Assembly (NCBI RefSeq): GCF_029893585.1
Contig: NZ_JARXYX010000051.1
Location: forward strand, 1-54,807
Direction of reading: 5' to 3'
Source: Streptomyces sp. LBL
GTDB taxonomy: Bacteria > Actinomycetota > Actinomycetes > Streptomycetales > Streptomycetaceae
Length of the DNA stretch: 54,807 nucleotides
Each line of letters begins with the position of its first letter. Position 1 is the stretch's first letter. The notes under the pieces were generated by a model. It was given only the letters and a program-made list of their open reading frames with translations. It was not told where the DNA came from and made no database searches. The position numbers and the translations under genes were made by a program. This document shows, one piece after another, positions 1-7,650 of the stretch.

Positions 1-94
1 TGCCACCGACACACCCTGACAGCCACACGCTGCCCGGTACAGCACCCGGACGGCGCGTCACGACAGGGCGAACGTTGCCTGATGCGGCACTAGC
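1..94. repeat. Left copy of 94-bp terminal inverted repeat
   Basis: These bases are a perfect reverse complement of 54713-54806 (read base by base). The repeat runs into the window edge, so its true length may be greater. At the inner edge the text is GGCA followed by CTAG and a second CTAG; the other copy reads CTAG followed by TGCC. CTAG fits the YTAR targets reported for IS701- and IS5-type elements, so this is probably the end of an insertion sequence lying outside the window. No transposase is visible inside. Confidence 0.9.
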
Positions 95-173
95 TAGCGT
101 GATCAATCGCACCGAAGCCGCGGTGAGCGCTCTCACCAGGTGATTGTCAGTGCCGGACGCTACGGTGCCTGTC

Positions 174-533
174 ATGCCGGATGCCGAAGACGTACGACGG
201 ATCGCCCTGTCCCTGCCGGACACCACGGAGAAGATCGCCTGGAGCATGCCCACCTTCCGGGTCGCGGGCAAGATGTTCGCCACACTTCCCGAGAACGAGA
301 CTTCCCTCGCGGTGCGCTGTCCCAAGGAGGAGCGCGACGAACTGGTCCTGGCGGAGCCGCAGAAGTTCTGGATCGCCGATCACGAGGCGCAGTTCGCCTG
401 GGTGCGGGCCCACCTCGCCGCGGTGGAGGACGAGAACGAACTGCGCGCCATCCTCGCCGACTCCTGGCGCCAGGCGGCGCCCTCCCCACTCCTGGAGGCA
501 TACCCCGAGTTGGGACTGCCGACCGGAGACTGA
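174..533 (+). CDS. MmcQ/YjbR family protein
   Basis: This 119-residue protein has the size and layout of the MmcQ/YjbR (CyaY-like fold) family: an N-terminal helix (DAEDVRRIALSLP), the beta-rich segment around WSMPTFRVAGKMFATL, and the C-terminal segment FWIADHEAQFAWVRAHLAAV followed by DELRAIL-type helices. The family is small and cytoplasmic and often called DNA-binding, but its molecular role is unsettled. The ATG at 174 is preferred over an upstream TTG at 144 because the family normally begins just before the EDVRRIALSLP helix. The gene ends tail to tail with the sialidase-fold gene. A degraded second copy of its 3' half lies at 13487-13654 in the same orientation, on the far side of the catabolic island. 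Confidence 0.8.
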   Translation: MPDAEDVRRIALSLPDTTEKIAWSMPTFRVAGKMFATLPENETSLAVRCPKEERDELVLAEPQKFWIADHEAQFAWVRAHLAAVEDENELRAILADSWRQAAPSPLLEAYPELGLPTGD

Positions 534-673
534 AGACTCCGCGGATCAACGGATGCGCCACCATGCGTCCCGTACGGCGTACGCCCTGATGGCCGGGCAG
601 GCCGCGGGCATCGCCCCGGCTCGCCGTCGATGCGTTCAACCGCCGTCGCGGCCCCGAAGGGCCCCAGGAGCGG

Positions 674-1855
674 TCACTCGCCTACCCGCTCGTGCGGGGT
701 GAGCCGGATATGGCGGATGACCTTGCGGTGGTGGGTGTAGGCGATGTGGAGGGCCCCGTCCGGTGTCTGCGTCACCGAGGGATAGGACAGTTCGCGGTTG
801 AGGCCGTCGCGGGAGTTGTTGGTGAGGCAGTGGCCGTCGCCGGTCACGAGGTCGGCGCGCACCGGCCAGCTGCGGCCACCGTCGGACGACAGGGCCAGGC
901 TGAGCGGGGCGCGAGGGGCACCCCAGAACGAGGCCGAGGGAGCATGCCGTACCGCCGTGGTCGCCGCCGAGCCGCCCGGGGCCTTGTGACCGGCGAGGCC
1001 GCCCGTGTCGTCGATCTCGTCGTAGAGGGAGACGCGGCGGGCGGTCGCGTCGGCGGCGCTGCTGTGGTTGTAGACGAGGGCCAGACGGCCGTCGGCCAAC
1101 GGGACGTACTGGATCGAGGAGTTGTTGTTCGGCAGCCCGAGTGGCTCCGGCTCGCTCCAGGTGTCGCCGTCGTCCAGCGACACGGACCGGTGCACGGCGT
1201 CGGCGCGTCGGCTGCGGTAGAGGGCGAGCAGGGAGCCGTCCGGCAACCGGTGGACGTTCATGTGGACCAGGCCCGTGGACCCGGGCACGGGCTGCTCGCG
1301 CCAGGTGCCGCCCTCGTCGTCGCTGATCATGACGGCGCTGGTGTCGAGGTCGCCCGACCACTTCTCGTCGGGGGCGGTCCGGCAGCGGAAGACGGGCAGC
1401 AGCAGACGGCCGGTGGGTAGGACGACAGGGGGCTGACGGACGAAGACGCCGCCGTTCCCCGGCGTCGCGGCGAACAGCGTTCGGGTCGCCTCCCAGGTCG
1501 TGCCGTTGTCGTGGCTGACGCGCAGTCGTACCTCCGCGGTGTCCTGGTCGCCGCCCCTCTGGGCGGTGTGCAGCAGCCACAGGGCGCCCGAGGGCGTGGG
1601 GAAGAGCACGGGGTTCTGCTCGGAGCGTGTCGGGTCGTCCGAGAGGCGGACCGGGTCCGTCCATGTCGTGGTGCCGGGTGCGAGGCGCGAGAACCACACG
1701 CTGATGTCCGCCATGCCCTCCTGCGTGCCGCCGAACCAGACGCAGCCGAGCTCCCCGCCGGGCAGCACGGTGAGATTGGCGGCGTGGTTCTGCACGGCCG
1801 GTGCGGGCAGCATGGTGTCGGTGCGGTCGAAGGCGTCGAGGAGTGGGTTCGTCAC
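674..1855 (-). CDS. Cytoplasmic sialidase-fold (BNR repeat) protein, putative glycosidase
   Basis: A 393-residue beta-propeller protein of the BNR_2/sialidase superfamily. Four Asp-boxes are visible: SHDNGTTW (114-121), SDDEGGTW (178-185), SLDDGDTW (226-233) and SSDGGRSW (323-330). There is no signal peptide, so it should act inside the cell, unlike secreted sialidases. I do not see the FRIP motif of classical neuraminidases, so sialic acid as substrate is not assured. The GTG start overlaps the stop of the upstream aldolase gene by four bases (GTGA), implying co-translation. It ends a minus-strand operon of aldolase and aldo/keto reductase beside a dipeptide-type importer. I infer cleavage of an imported acidic or deoxy-sugar conjugate; an unrelated lyase or isomerase role on the same fold is possible. 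Confidence 0.75.
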   Translation of the reverse strand: MTNPLLDAFDRTDTMLPAPAVQNHAANLTVLPGGELGCVWFGGTQEGMADISVWFSRLAPGTTTWTDPVRLSDDPTRSEQNPVLFPTPSGALWLLHTAQRGGDQDTAEVRLRVSHDNGTTWEATRTLFAATPGNGGVFVRQPPVVLPTGRLLLPVFRCRTAPDEKWSGDLDTSAVMISDDEGGTWREQPVPGSTGLVHMNVHRLPDGSLLALYRSRRADAVHRSVSLDDGDTWSEPEPLGLPNNNSSIQYVPLADGRLALVYNHSSAADATARRVSLYDEIDDTGGLAGHKAPGGSAATTAVRHAPSASFWGAPRAPLSLALSSDGGRSWPVRADLVTGDGHCLTNNSRDGLNRELSYPSVTQTPDGALHIAYTHHRKVIRHIRLTPHERVGE

Positions 1856-2631
1856 AGTGCTTCTCCAGAGGTCCGGGCGGCGGCCAGGTGGTGGCGGGCG
1901 GTCTGCTCCAGGTGCACCAGGTCGGAGGCGACGGTCGCGAAGGTGAAGCCCTCGGCGAGGCGCTTGGCGGCGCTCGCCCCGTCCGGATTGTGGATGCCCG
2001 CGGCGATTCCGGCGGCCGCCGCGGCCTCGCGTACGGTGCCGAGCGCGGCCTCGAAGGCGTCGGCCAGGGCCGGGTCCGTGGAAGACGCGCCACCGAGGGC
2101 GATGCGCAGGTCGGAAGGGCCGACGTAGACGCCGTCGAGGCCCGGAGTCGCGCAGATCGCCTCGACGTCGGCGAGTCCTTCGGCCGTCTCGATCATGGCG
2201 AGGACGACCGTGGCGTCGTGCGCGTCGGCCGGGTCAGGACCGATCCTCAGCGCGGAGCGCATCGGACCGTAGGAGCGTCGGCCGAGCGGCGGATAACGGA
2301 CCGCGGCCACCGCCTCGGCGGCCTGCGCGGCCGTGTCGACCAGCGGCACGATCACTCCCGTCGCGCCCGCGTCAAGGGCACGGCCGATCGGGGCGGGGTC
2401 GTTGGCCTCCACCCGGACCAGGCCGACGGCCGTGGAGCCCCGGCTGTCGATCGCGAGGAGGTTGTTGAGCATGCCGGAGTAGCCGAACAGTCCGTGCTGG
2501 GCGTCCAGGGCGACGTAGTCGTAGCCGAGGCGGGCGATGCGTTCGGTGGCCACGGGCGCGTCCATCAGGCACCAGTAGCCGAGCAGTTGCTCGCGGGCGC
2601 GCAGGGCGGCGGTGAACTCTGCGGGGGTCAT
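1852..2631 (-). CDS. HpcH/HpaI family aldolase (2-keto-3-deoxy acid aldolase type)
   Basis: A 259-residue class II (metal-dependent) pyruvate aldolase of the HpcH/HpaI family, whose members split 2-keto-3-deoxy sugar acids into pyruvate plus an aldehyde. Family landmarks are the catalytic-loop histidine in DAQHG (near residue 45), the metal ligands in IETAEG and GPSDL, and the TGVIVPLVDT strand. The ATG at 2631 is chosen because it begins the family N-terminus (MTPAEFTAALRARE); the open frame runs on upstream only by chance. The gene follows the aldo/keto reductase gene after about 86 bases and overlaps the sialidase-fold gene by four. Together with the downstream four-carbon acid kinase this suggests a sugar-acid breakdown route. 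Exact substrate unknown. Confidence 0.82.
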   Translation of the reverse strand: MTPAEFTAALRAREQLLGYWCLMDAPVATERIARLGYDYVALDAQHGLFGYSGMLNNLLAIDSRGSTAVGLVRVEANDPAPIGRALDAGATGVIVPLVDTAAQAAEAVAAVRYPPLGRRSYGPMRSALRIGPDPADAHDATVVLAMIETAEGLADVEAICATPGLDGVYVGPSDLRIALGGASSTDPALADAFEAALGTVREAAAAAGIAAGIHNPDGASAAKRLAEGFTFATVASDLVHLEQTARHHLAAARTSGEAL

Positions 2632-2717
2632 GGGCGGTTGTTCCTTCACAGGGGGCACAGGGGGCACAGGGGGGAGAGGAGGCGGGGGCGGGGGCTTCGA
2701 GGTCCCGTACGGGCGGC

Positions 2718-3698
2718 TCAGCGGTTGTAGGCGGGCATGGGGCCGCGCAGGCCCGCGCCGACCTCGTCGCAGGCGGCGGTGACGTCGGCGGGCAGCGGTC
2801 CGGCCTGGGCGGCGACGAGGTTGGCGTGCAGGTGTCCGGTCTGTGAACCGCCGAGCAGCAGGGCGTCGGTGGAGGCCCGGTCGAGGAGCCAGCGCAGGGC
2901 CAGTTCGGCGAGCGGGATGCCCGCGCCCTCGGCGACCCGGCTCAGTTCGGCGACCGCGTCGAAAAGGCGCGGGTCCCAGTAGCGCTGCCGGTACATGTCC
3001 GCGAGCCGGGAATCGCCGAACCGTCCGCCCTCGGGGGCCTTCTCGTAGCGGTGCCGTCCGGTGAGGAGGCCTCCGCCGAGCGGGTTGTAGACCATGGTGC
3101 GCAGACCGGTGACGGCGGCGTACTCGACGTACTCCTCCTCGATCCGGCGGGCGAGCAGGTTGTGCAACTGCTGGGCGAGGACCGGGCGGGGGGCGCCCAC
3201 CTCGTCGGCGACGCGCACGAGTTCGGCGATCTGCCAGGCGGCGTAGTTGGAGACGCCGAGCGCGAGGACCTTTCCCTCGGCGACGAACTCGGCGACAGTG
3301 GCGAGGGTTTCGGCGAGGGGTGTGGTCCGGTCCGGCTGGTGCAGATAGAAGAGGTCCACGCGGTCGGTGCCGAGGCGTTTGAGGCTGCCGTCCAGGGCGG
3401 CCCGCAGGCCGGGGGCGGACAGCGGGGCGTGCTCCCCCTGGTCGGGGTGCGGCATGCCGGCCTTGGTGGCGAGCACGATCCGCTCCCGGTGGGCGGGCAG
3501 CAGCCCGGCGAGGATGCGTTCGCTCTCGCCGCCGGCGTAGCCGTTGGCGGTGTCCACGCCGGTGATGCCTGCCTCCAGCGCTGTCGCGAGCATGTCCGCG
3601 GCGCCCGCCCGGTCGACGGTGTCGCCGAACGTCATGGTGCCGAGGACGAGCCGGGACAGGGGCACGGGCACGTTCGGCAGTTCGATGCCGGTGGTCAC
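2718..3698 (-). CDS. Aldo/keto reductase
   Basis: A 326-residue NADP(H)-type aldo/keto reductase with the full catalytic tetrad visible: Asp49 and Tyr54 (VDTANGY), Lys79 (LATKAG) and His120 (YLHQPD). Further family features are LGVSNYAAWQ and the C-terminal GGSQ cofactor segment. It would oxidise or reduce a sugar or sugar-acid carbonyl in the cytoplasm. It is the first gene of the short run that continues into the aldolase and sialidase-fold genes, and it is separated from the ABC transporter genes on the same strand by a 310-base stretch holding an insertion-sequence relic. The sequence does not decide the substrate. Confidence 0.85.
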   Translation of the reverse strand: MTTGIELPNVPVPLSRLVLGTMTFGDTVDRAGAADMLATALEAGITGVDTANGYAGGESERILAGLLPAHRERIVLATKAGMPHPDQGEHAPLSAPGLRAALDGSLKRLGTDRVDLFYLHQPDRTTPLAETLATVAEFVAEGKVLALGVSNYAAWQIAELVRVADEVGAPRPVLAQQLHNLLARRIEEEYVEYAAVTGLRTMVYNPLGGGLLTGRHRYEKAPEGGRFGDSRLADMYRQRYWDPRLFDAVAELSRVAEGAGIPLAELALRWLLDRASTDALLLGGSQTGHLHANLVAAQAGPLPADVTAACDEVGAGLRGPMPAYNR

Positions 3699-3713
3699 GG
3701 GGTCTCCTTCGAG

Positions 3714-4012
3714 GATGCCCCGGCTTTCGGGCCGGGGAGGAATCGAACCCCTGCGGAGCAGGGCAGCGGACGGGGTTTCGCCTCAAGGGCGAAAGGCCGG
3801 CTACACGATCGGGTAAGCTGCGTACTGTGCGTAGCGAGAACCAAGCACGTACGACGCGCCGAGCGAGAACCAAGCCGGCGCACATCAACGCTTTCGGGCA
3901 CCCGGGCAGGTTCCGTCCCGGCTGGTGCTGAGGGAGTAAGACCTTTCTGGTCGCTGACCAGCGGGGCTTCCTGAGCCAGGAATCCCCCTGCTTCGGCTGG
4001 GGGAGGGCTCAA
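3714..4012 (+). mobile_element. Orphan IS200/IS605-like right-end or omegaRNA-like relic
   Basis: The 310 bases between the aldo/keto reductase and the ABC ATPase hold no credible gene. They contain two hairpins of the kind found at right ends of actinobacterial TnpB elements: GCCCCGGCTTTCGGGCCGGGG followed by AGGAATCGAA (about 3718-3747), and CCCCCTGCTTCGGCTGGGGG followed by AGGGCTCAA (about 3984-4012). The second ends in TCAA, the right-end cleavage tetranucleotide of IS608-type elements, and the complement of its TCA supplies the stop codon of the flanking ABC gene. The stretch between is structured and has no TnpA or TnpB frame. This could be a decayed element, a MITE-like derivative or a retained guide-RNA locus. 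The family call is from pattern memory only. Confidence 0.4.
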
Positions 4013-4920
4013 TTGCCGGTTCCTTCCGGTGAAACGGTGAGGGGGGAGTGGGGCCCCGGTGCGACCGTGGCCGAGGCCGCAAGTGTGCGGGGTTTGAGTC
4101 CCCGTATCGCCGTGGGGTCGAGGGCCGCGCGGCGCAGCGCGCGGGTGTAGGGCTCGGCGGGGGCGGCGAGCACGTCGGCGGTGCGACCGCGCTCGACGAC
4201 CCGTCCCGCCTTCAGGACGACGACATCGGTGCTGATCTCGCGCACCACGCCGAGGTGGTGGGCGATCACTATGTACGTGATGCCGGTCTCCTCCCGCAGC
4301 TCGCGCAGCAGATCGAGGACCTGGGCCTGCACGGACACGTCGAGGGCAGAGGTGGCCTCGTCGCACACCAGCAGGTCGGGCTTCGAGGCCAGGGCGCGGG
4401 CGATGCCGATGCGCTGCCGCTGCCCGCCGGAGAATTCGTCGGGCCGGCGTTCCAGTGCCGTGGTCGGCAGTCCTACGCGGTCCAGCAGTTCAGCGGCGCG
4501 CCGGCGCCGCTCCGTCTTGTCCTTCAGGCCGGCGACGCGCAGCGGTTCGGCCACGATCTCCAGGGCGGTCAGGTGCGGGGCGAGGGATCCGTAGGGATCC
4601 TGGAAGACCATCTGAATGCGGCACCGCAGCGGCCTCAGGCGCCGCTCGGGCAGCGCGGCGAGGTCGGTGCCGTCCAGCATGATCCGCCCGGCGGCGGGCT
4701 TGAGCAGCCGTACGATCGCGCAGGCGATGGTCGACTTGCCGCTGCCCGACTCGCCGACGACGGCGAGCGAGCCGCCCCGGGGCACGCTGAAGCTGACGTG
4801 GTCGACGGCACGCACGGTGCCGGTCGGTGTGGGGTAGTCGACGACGAGGTCCTCGACGGCGAGAAACGTCGACGCGTCGGCCGCGTCGGCCGGGTCCGGT
4901 GTCACTGCTGCATGGCTCAT
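4009..4920 (-). CDS. Dipeptide/oligopeptide-type ABC importer, ATP-binding protein (DppF/OppF-like)
   Basis: A 303-residue ATPase of the peptide/nickel importer class. Walker A is GESGSGKST (56-64); the Q-loop (MVFQDPYGSLAP), the signature EFSGGQRQRIGIARAL, Walker B with LLVCDEATSALD, and the H-loop (IAHHLGVV) are all intact. It forms a heterodimeric motor with the neighbouring ATPase; its ATG overlaps that gene's stop by four bases. Such systems move peptides but also many glycans and sugar acids, which fits the catabolic genes next to it. The stop codon lies inside the TCAA end of the adjacent mobile-element relic, so the last residues may have been altered by the insertion. Confidence 0.88.
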   Translation of the reverse strand: MSHAAVTPDPADAADASTFLAVEDLVVDYPTPTGTVRAVDHVSFSVPRGGSLAVVGESGSGKSTIACAIVRLLKPAAGRIMLDGTDLAALPERRLRPLRCRIQMVFQDPYGSLAPHLTALEIVAEPLRVAGLKDKTERRRRAAELLDRVGLPTTALERRPDEFSGGQRQRIGIARALASKPDLLVCDEATSALDVSVQAQVLDLLRELREETGITYIVIAHHLGVVREISTDVVVLKAGRVVERGRTADVLAAPAEPYTRALRRAALDPTAIRGLKPRTLAASATVAPGPHSPLTVSPEGTGN

Positions 4921-5798
4921 CGGATGGCTCCCTGTGCGCTGCGCTCGTCCAGCCCGCCCTCGTCCAGCCCGTCCTCGTCCCAGGGCCCGAGGTTCGGGAC
5001 GGCCGCGAGCAGTTTCCCGGTGTACGGGTGTGCGGGCCGCTCGACGATCTGCTCGGCCGGCCCCGACTCGACGAACCGGCCCTCCTTCATGACGTGGATG
5101 CGGTCGGACACCAGCCGGGCGACGCCGAGGTCGTGGGTGATCATCAGCATGCCCACGCCGGTGCGTTCCTGTAGTTCCATCAGCAGGTCGAGGACGCTCG
5201 CCTGGACGGTGGCGTCCAGGGCGGAGGTGGGTTCGTCGGCGACCAGCAGCCGCGGCTCGGCGGCCAGTGCGACGGCGATGAGGATGCGCTGGAGCATGCC
5301 CCCGGAGAACTGGTGCGGGTATGCCTTCCAGCGGGTCTCGGGCCTGCTGATCCGCACCTGGTCCAGCAGGTGGGTGCCGCGCTCGCGGGCCTCGGCCCGG
5401 GACAGGCCGGGGTGGCGCAGCCGCAGGGCGTCGCCGAGCTGCCGCCCGATGGTGTGGACGGGGCTGAGCGCGGTCATCGGGTCCTGGGGAATCAGGGACA
5501 CGGTGCGGCCGCGCACCCGCCGGGCCGCCTCGGGGTCGGCGACGACGTCCTCGCCGCCGATGCGGACGGTGCCGGACAGCACGGCGAGTCTTTCGGGCAG
5601 CAGCCGCAGCACGCCCATCGCGGTGGTGGACTTGCCGGAGCCGGACTCGCCGATCAGCGTGACGGTCTCACCGCGTCCGACGGTGAAGCTCACTCCGTCG
5701 ACGGCGCGGACGACGCCGCGATGGGTGACCAGTTCGATCTGCAGGTCCTCGACCTCCAGCAGGGCTCCGGCGGGCGGCGAGGTGTTGTCGTGGGACAT
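4917..5798 (-). CDS. Dipeptide/oligopeptide-type ABC importer, ATP-binding protein (DppD/OppD-like)
   Basis: A 293-residue ATPase and partner of the downstream DppF-like protein. It has Walker A GESGSGKST (50-58), the Q-loop IPQDPMTALSP, the signature FSGGMLQRILIAVAL and Walker B LLVADEPTSALD. The C-terminal PAHPYTGKLLAAVP segment is the usual substrate-importer tail. It lies in a tight minus-strand operon of substrate-binding protein, two permeases and two ATPases, three bases after the second permease gene. It energises import; specificity is set by the binding protein. Confidence 0.88.
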   Translation of the reverse strand: MSHDNTSPPAGALLEVEDLQIELVTHRGVVRAVDGVSFTVGRGETVTLIGESGSGKSTTAMGVLRLLPERLAVLSGTVRIGGEDVVADPEAARRVRGRTVSLIPQDPMTALSPVHTIGRQLGDALRLRHPGLSRAEARERGTHLLDQVRISRPETRWKAYPHQFSGGMLQRILIAVALAAEPRLLVADEPTSALDATVQASVLDLLMELQERTGVGMLMITHDLGVARLVSDRIHVMKEGRFVESGPAEQIVERPAHPYTGKLLAAVPNLGPWDEDGLDEGGLDERSAQGAIR

Positions 5799-5801
5799 GG
5801 C

Positions 5802-6716
5802 TCAGGCTCCCTTCGCCGGCTTCGTCGTACGGATGCGGTCGCGCAGGCCGTCTCCCATGAGGTTGACGCCGACCACGAGGACGGCGATGACCAGGCCGGG
5901 GAGGGTGACCAGCCACCAGGAGGTGGTGATGTAGTCCTGGCCGTCGGAGATGATGCGGCCCCAGGTGGCGAACGGCCGCTGGGGTCCGGCGCCCAGGAAG
6001 CTCAGGGCGCTCTCCAGGAGCACGGCCTGGGCGAGCAGCAGCAGGACCACCAGACTCGCGGGGCGCAGGATGTTGGGGACGATGTGCCGTCCCAGGACGG
6101 ACCAGCTGCGCATGCCGAGCAGTCGGGCGGCCGCCACGTAGGGTTTCTCGCGTTCGACGAGGACCAGGGAGCGGGTCAGCCGGGCCACTTCCGGCCACTG
6201 GGCGATGGCGATCACGCAGGTGATCACGGTGACCGACGGGCCGAAGAGGGCGACGACGAGCAGCAGCATCATCAGCAGGGGCAGCGCCAGCTGGGCTTCC
6301 AGGAGGCGGCTGACGATCGTGTCGATCCAGCCTCCGAAGTAGCCGGCCGCCGAGCCGGCCACGATTCCGATGAGACCGGAGACGAGGACGGCGAGGATGC
6401 CCACGGACAGCGACACCTGGCCGCCGTGCAGGATGCGGGAGAGCAGATCGCGTCCGAGCTGGTCGGTGCCGAACAGGTGCCCGTCGGTGAGCGGCGGCAG
6501 CCGGCGCCCCGTGAGGTTCTGGGCGTCCGGGTCCGGCAGCGGCAGCAGGCTCGCGAGGGCCACCGGCAGGGCGACCAGCGCGGTGCACAGGGCTCCTGCC
6601 CACAGCTTGAAGCGGGCGCTGCGCCGCTGCCTCGTGGCGGTGGCGCGGGCCAGATCCTTCGCGGTGACGGCGCTGGGCCGGGCGGTGGAGTCGGACGGAG
6701 TGAGCGTGGCGGACAT
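5802..6716 (-). CDS. ABC importer permease (DppC/OppC-like)
   Basis: A 304-residue inner-membrane permease of the DppC class. It has a cytoplasmic N-terminal stretch, a first membrane segment near residues 35-55, the conserved periplasmic loop with HLFGTDQLGRDLLSRILHG, and four to five further hydrophobic segments. The cytoplasmic coupling loop is visible around KPYVAAARLLGMRSWSVLGRHIVPN. The ATG at 6716 is chosen because it begins a normal-length protein and lies one base after the stop of the first permease gene; longer frames upstream are read-through of that gene. Confidence 0.87.
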   Translation of the reverse strand: MSATLTPSDSTARPSAVTAKDLARATATRQRRSARFKLWAGALCTALVALPVALASLLPLPDPDAQNLTGRRLPPLTDGHLFGTDQLGRDLLSRILHGGQVSLSVGILAVLVSGLIGIVAGSAAGYFGGWIDTIVSRLLEAQLALPLLMMLLLVVALFGPSVTVITCVIAIAQWPEVARLTRSLVLVEREKPYVAAARLLGMRSWSVLGRHIVPNILRPASLVVLLLLAQAVLLESALSFLGAGPQRPFATWGRIISDGQDYITTSWWLVTLPGLVIAVLVVGVNLMGDGLRDRIRTTKPAKGA

Positions 6717-6717
6717 G

Positions 6718-7647
6718 TCAGGCCGCCTTTCCGAGTCGTACCCGCGGATCGAGGAACGGGTAGGCGAGGTCGACGAGAAGCTGGACGAGGATGGCCAGGG
6801 TCGCCGTGACCAGGACGGTCGCCTGGATGAGCGGGTAGTCGCGGGTCTCCAGGGCGCGGACGACGAGGGAGCCGACACCGGGCCAGCCGAAGACGACCTC
6901 GACCACGACGACCCCGTTGAGCAGTGCCGCGAAGCGGGTGCCGATCGCGGTGACCAGCGGGACGGACGAGTTGGCGAGGGCGTATCGCCAGGTCAGGGCC
7001 CGTTCGGAGACACCATGTGAGCGGGCCACGGTGATGTACGGCGACGCGAGCGCCGTGGTCATCTCGCGGCGTACGAGCCGGGAGATGAGGGCCAGTTGGA
7101 GGGTCGCGATGGTGACGGTCGGCAGGACGAGGCCACTCCAGGAGGTGAAGCCGGAGGCGGGCAGCACCGGCATCAGCACGGCGAAGACGGTCAGCAGCAT
7201 CACACCGGTCCAGAAGTCCGGCATGGACTGTCCGGTGATGGTCAGGATGTTGGCTCCGAGTTCGCGCGAGGTGTCGGCGCGGCGGGCCATCCACACCCCC
7301 AGGGGGACCGCGACGGCCACGGTGAGGGCGATCGCCGCGACGGAGAGCGTGATCGTGTACGGCATGCGGTCCAGGACCACGTTGAGGGCGGAGTCGTGGA
7401 AGGAGTAACTGGTGCCGAGATCGCCGCTGAACAGGTCGCGCAGGAAGACCCCGTACTGGGCGATCAGGGGTTTGTCGAGGCCGAACTGGGCGCGGATCCG
7501 CTCCAGGTCGGCGCTGGTGGCGGTCGGCCCCGCGTAGGCGGAGGCGGGGTCGCCGGGGGCGAGCCTGACCAGCACGAAGACCGTGGAGAGAGTCAGAAAG
7601 ACGGTCAGCAGGCTCTGGCCGAGACGGCGGGCGAGGTACTTGGTCAT
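6718..7647 (-). CDS. ABC importer permease (DppB/OppB-like)
   Basis: A 309-residue permease of the DppB class that starts with the family signature MTKYLARRLGQSLLTVF and continues with the RLAPGDPA loop, DLERIRAQFGLDKPL, and six hydrophobic segments. The coupling loop (SPYITVARSHGVSERALTWRYALAN) contacts an ATPase. It follows the binding-protein gene by three bases and precedes the DppC-type gene by one, so the five transporter genes are clearly one operon. It forms the translocation pore with the DppC-like protein. Confidence 0.88.
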   Translation of the reverse strand: MTKYLARRLGQSLLTVFLTLSTVFVLVRLAPGDPASAYAGPTATSADLERIRAQFGLDKPLIAQYGVFLRDLFSGDLGTSYSFHDSALNVVLDRMPYTITLSVAAIALTVAVAVPLGVWMARRADTSRELGANILTITGQSMPDFWTGVMLLTVFAVLMPVLPASGFTSWSGLVLPTVTIATLQLALISRLVRREMTTALASPYITVARSHGVSERALTWRYALANSSVPLVTAIGTRFAALLNGVVVVEVVFGWPGVGSLVVRALETRDYPLIQATVLVTATLAILVQLLVDLAYPFLDPRVRLGKAA

Positions 7648-7650
7648 GGC

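Noticed and set aside
644..672. Terminator between the yjbR and sialidase-fold genes
   Set aside because: Only a five-base stem (GGCCC/GGGCC) without T-run; too weak to claim.
3718..3830. tRNA gene suggested by a GGTTCGATTCC segment on the minus strand
   Set aside because: No matching acceptor, D-arm or anticodon arm; it fits a mobile-element hairpin better.
1852..3888. Long frame covering the aldolase and the aldo/keto reductase region
   Set aside because: Only the last 259 codons match a family; the rest is arginine/proline-rich shadow of the reductase gene.
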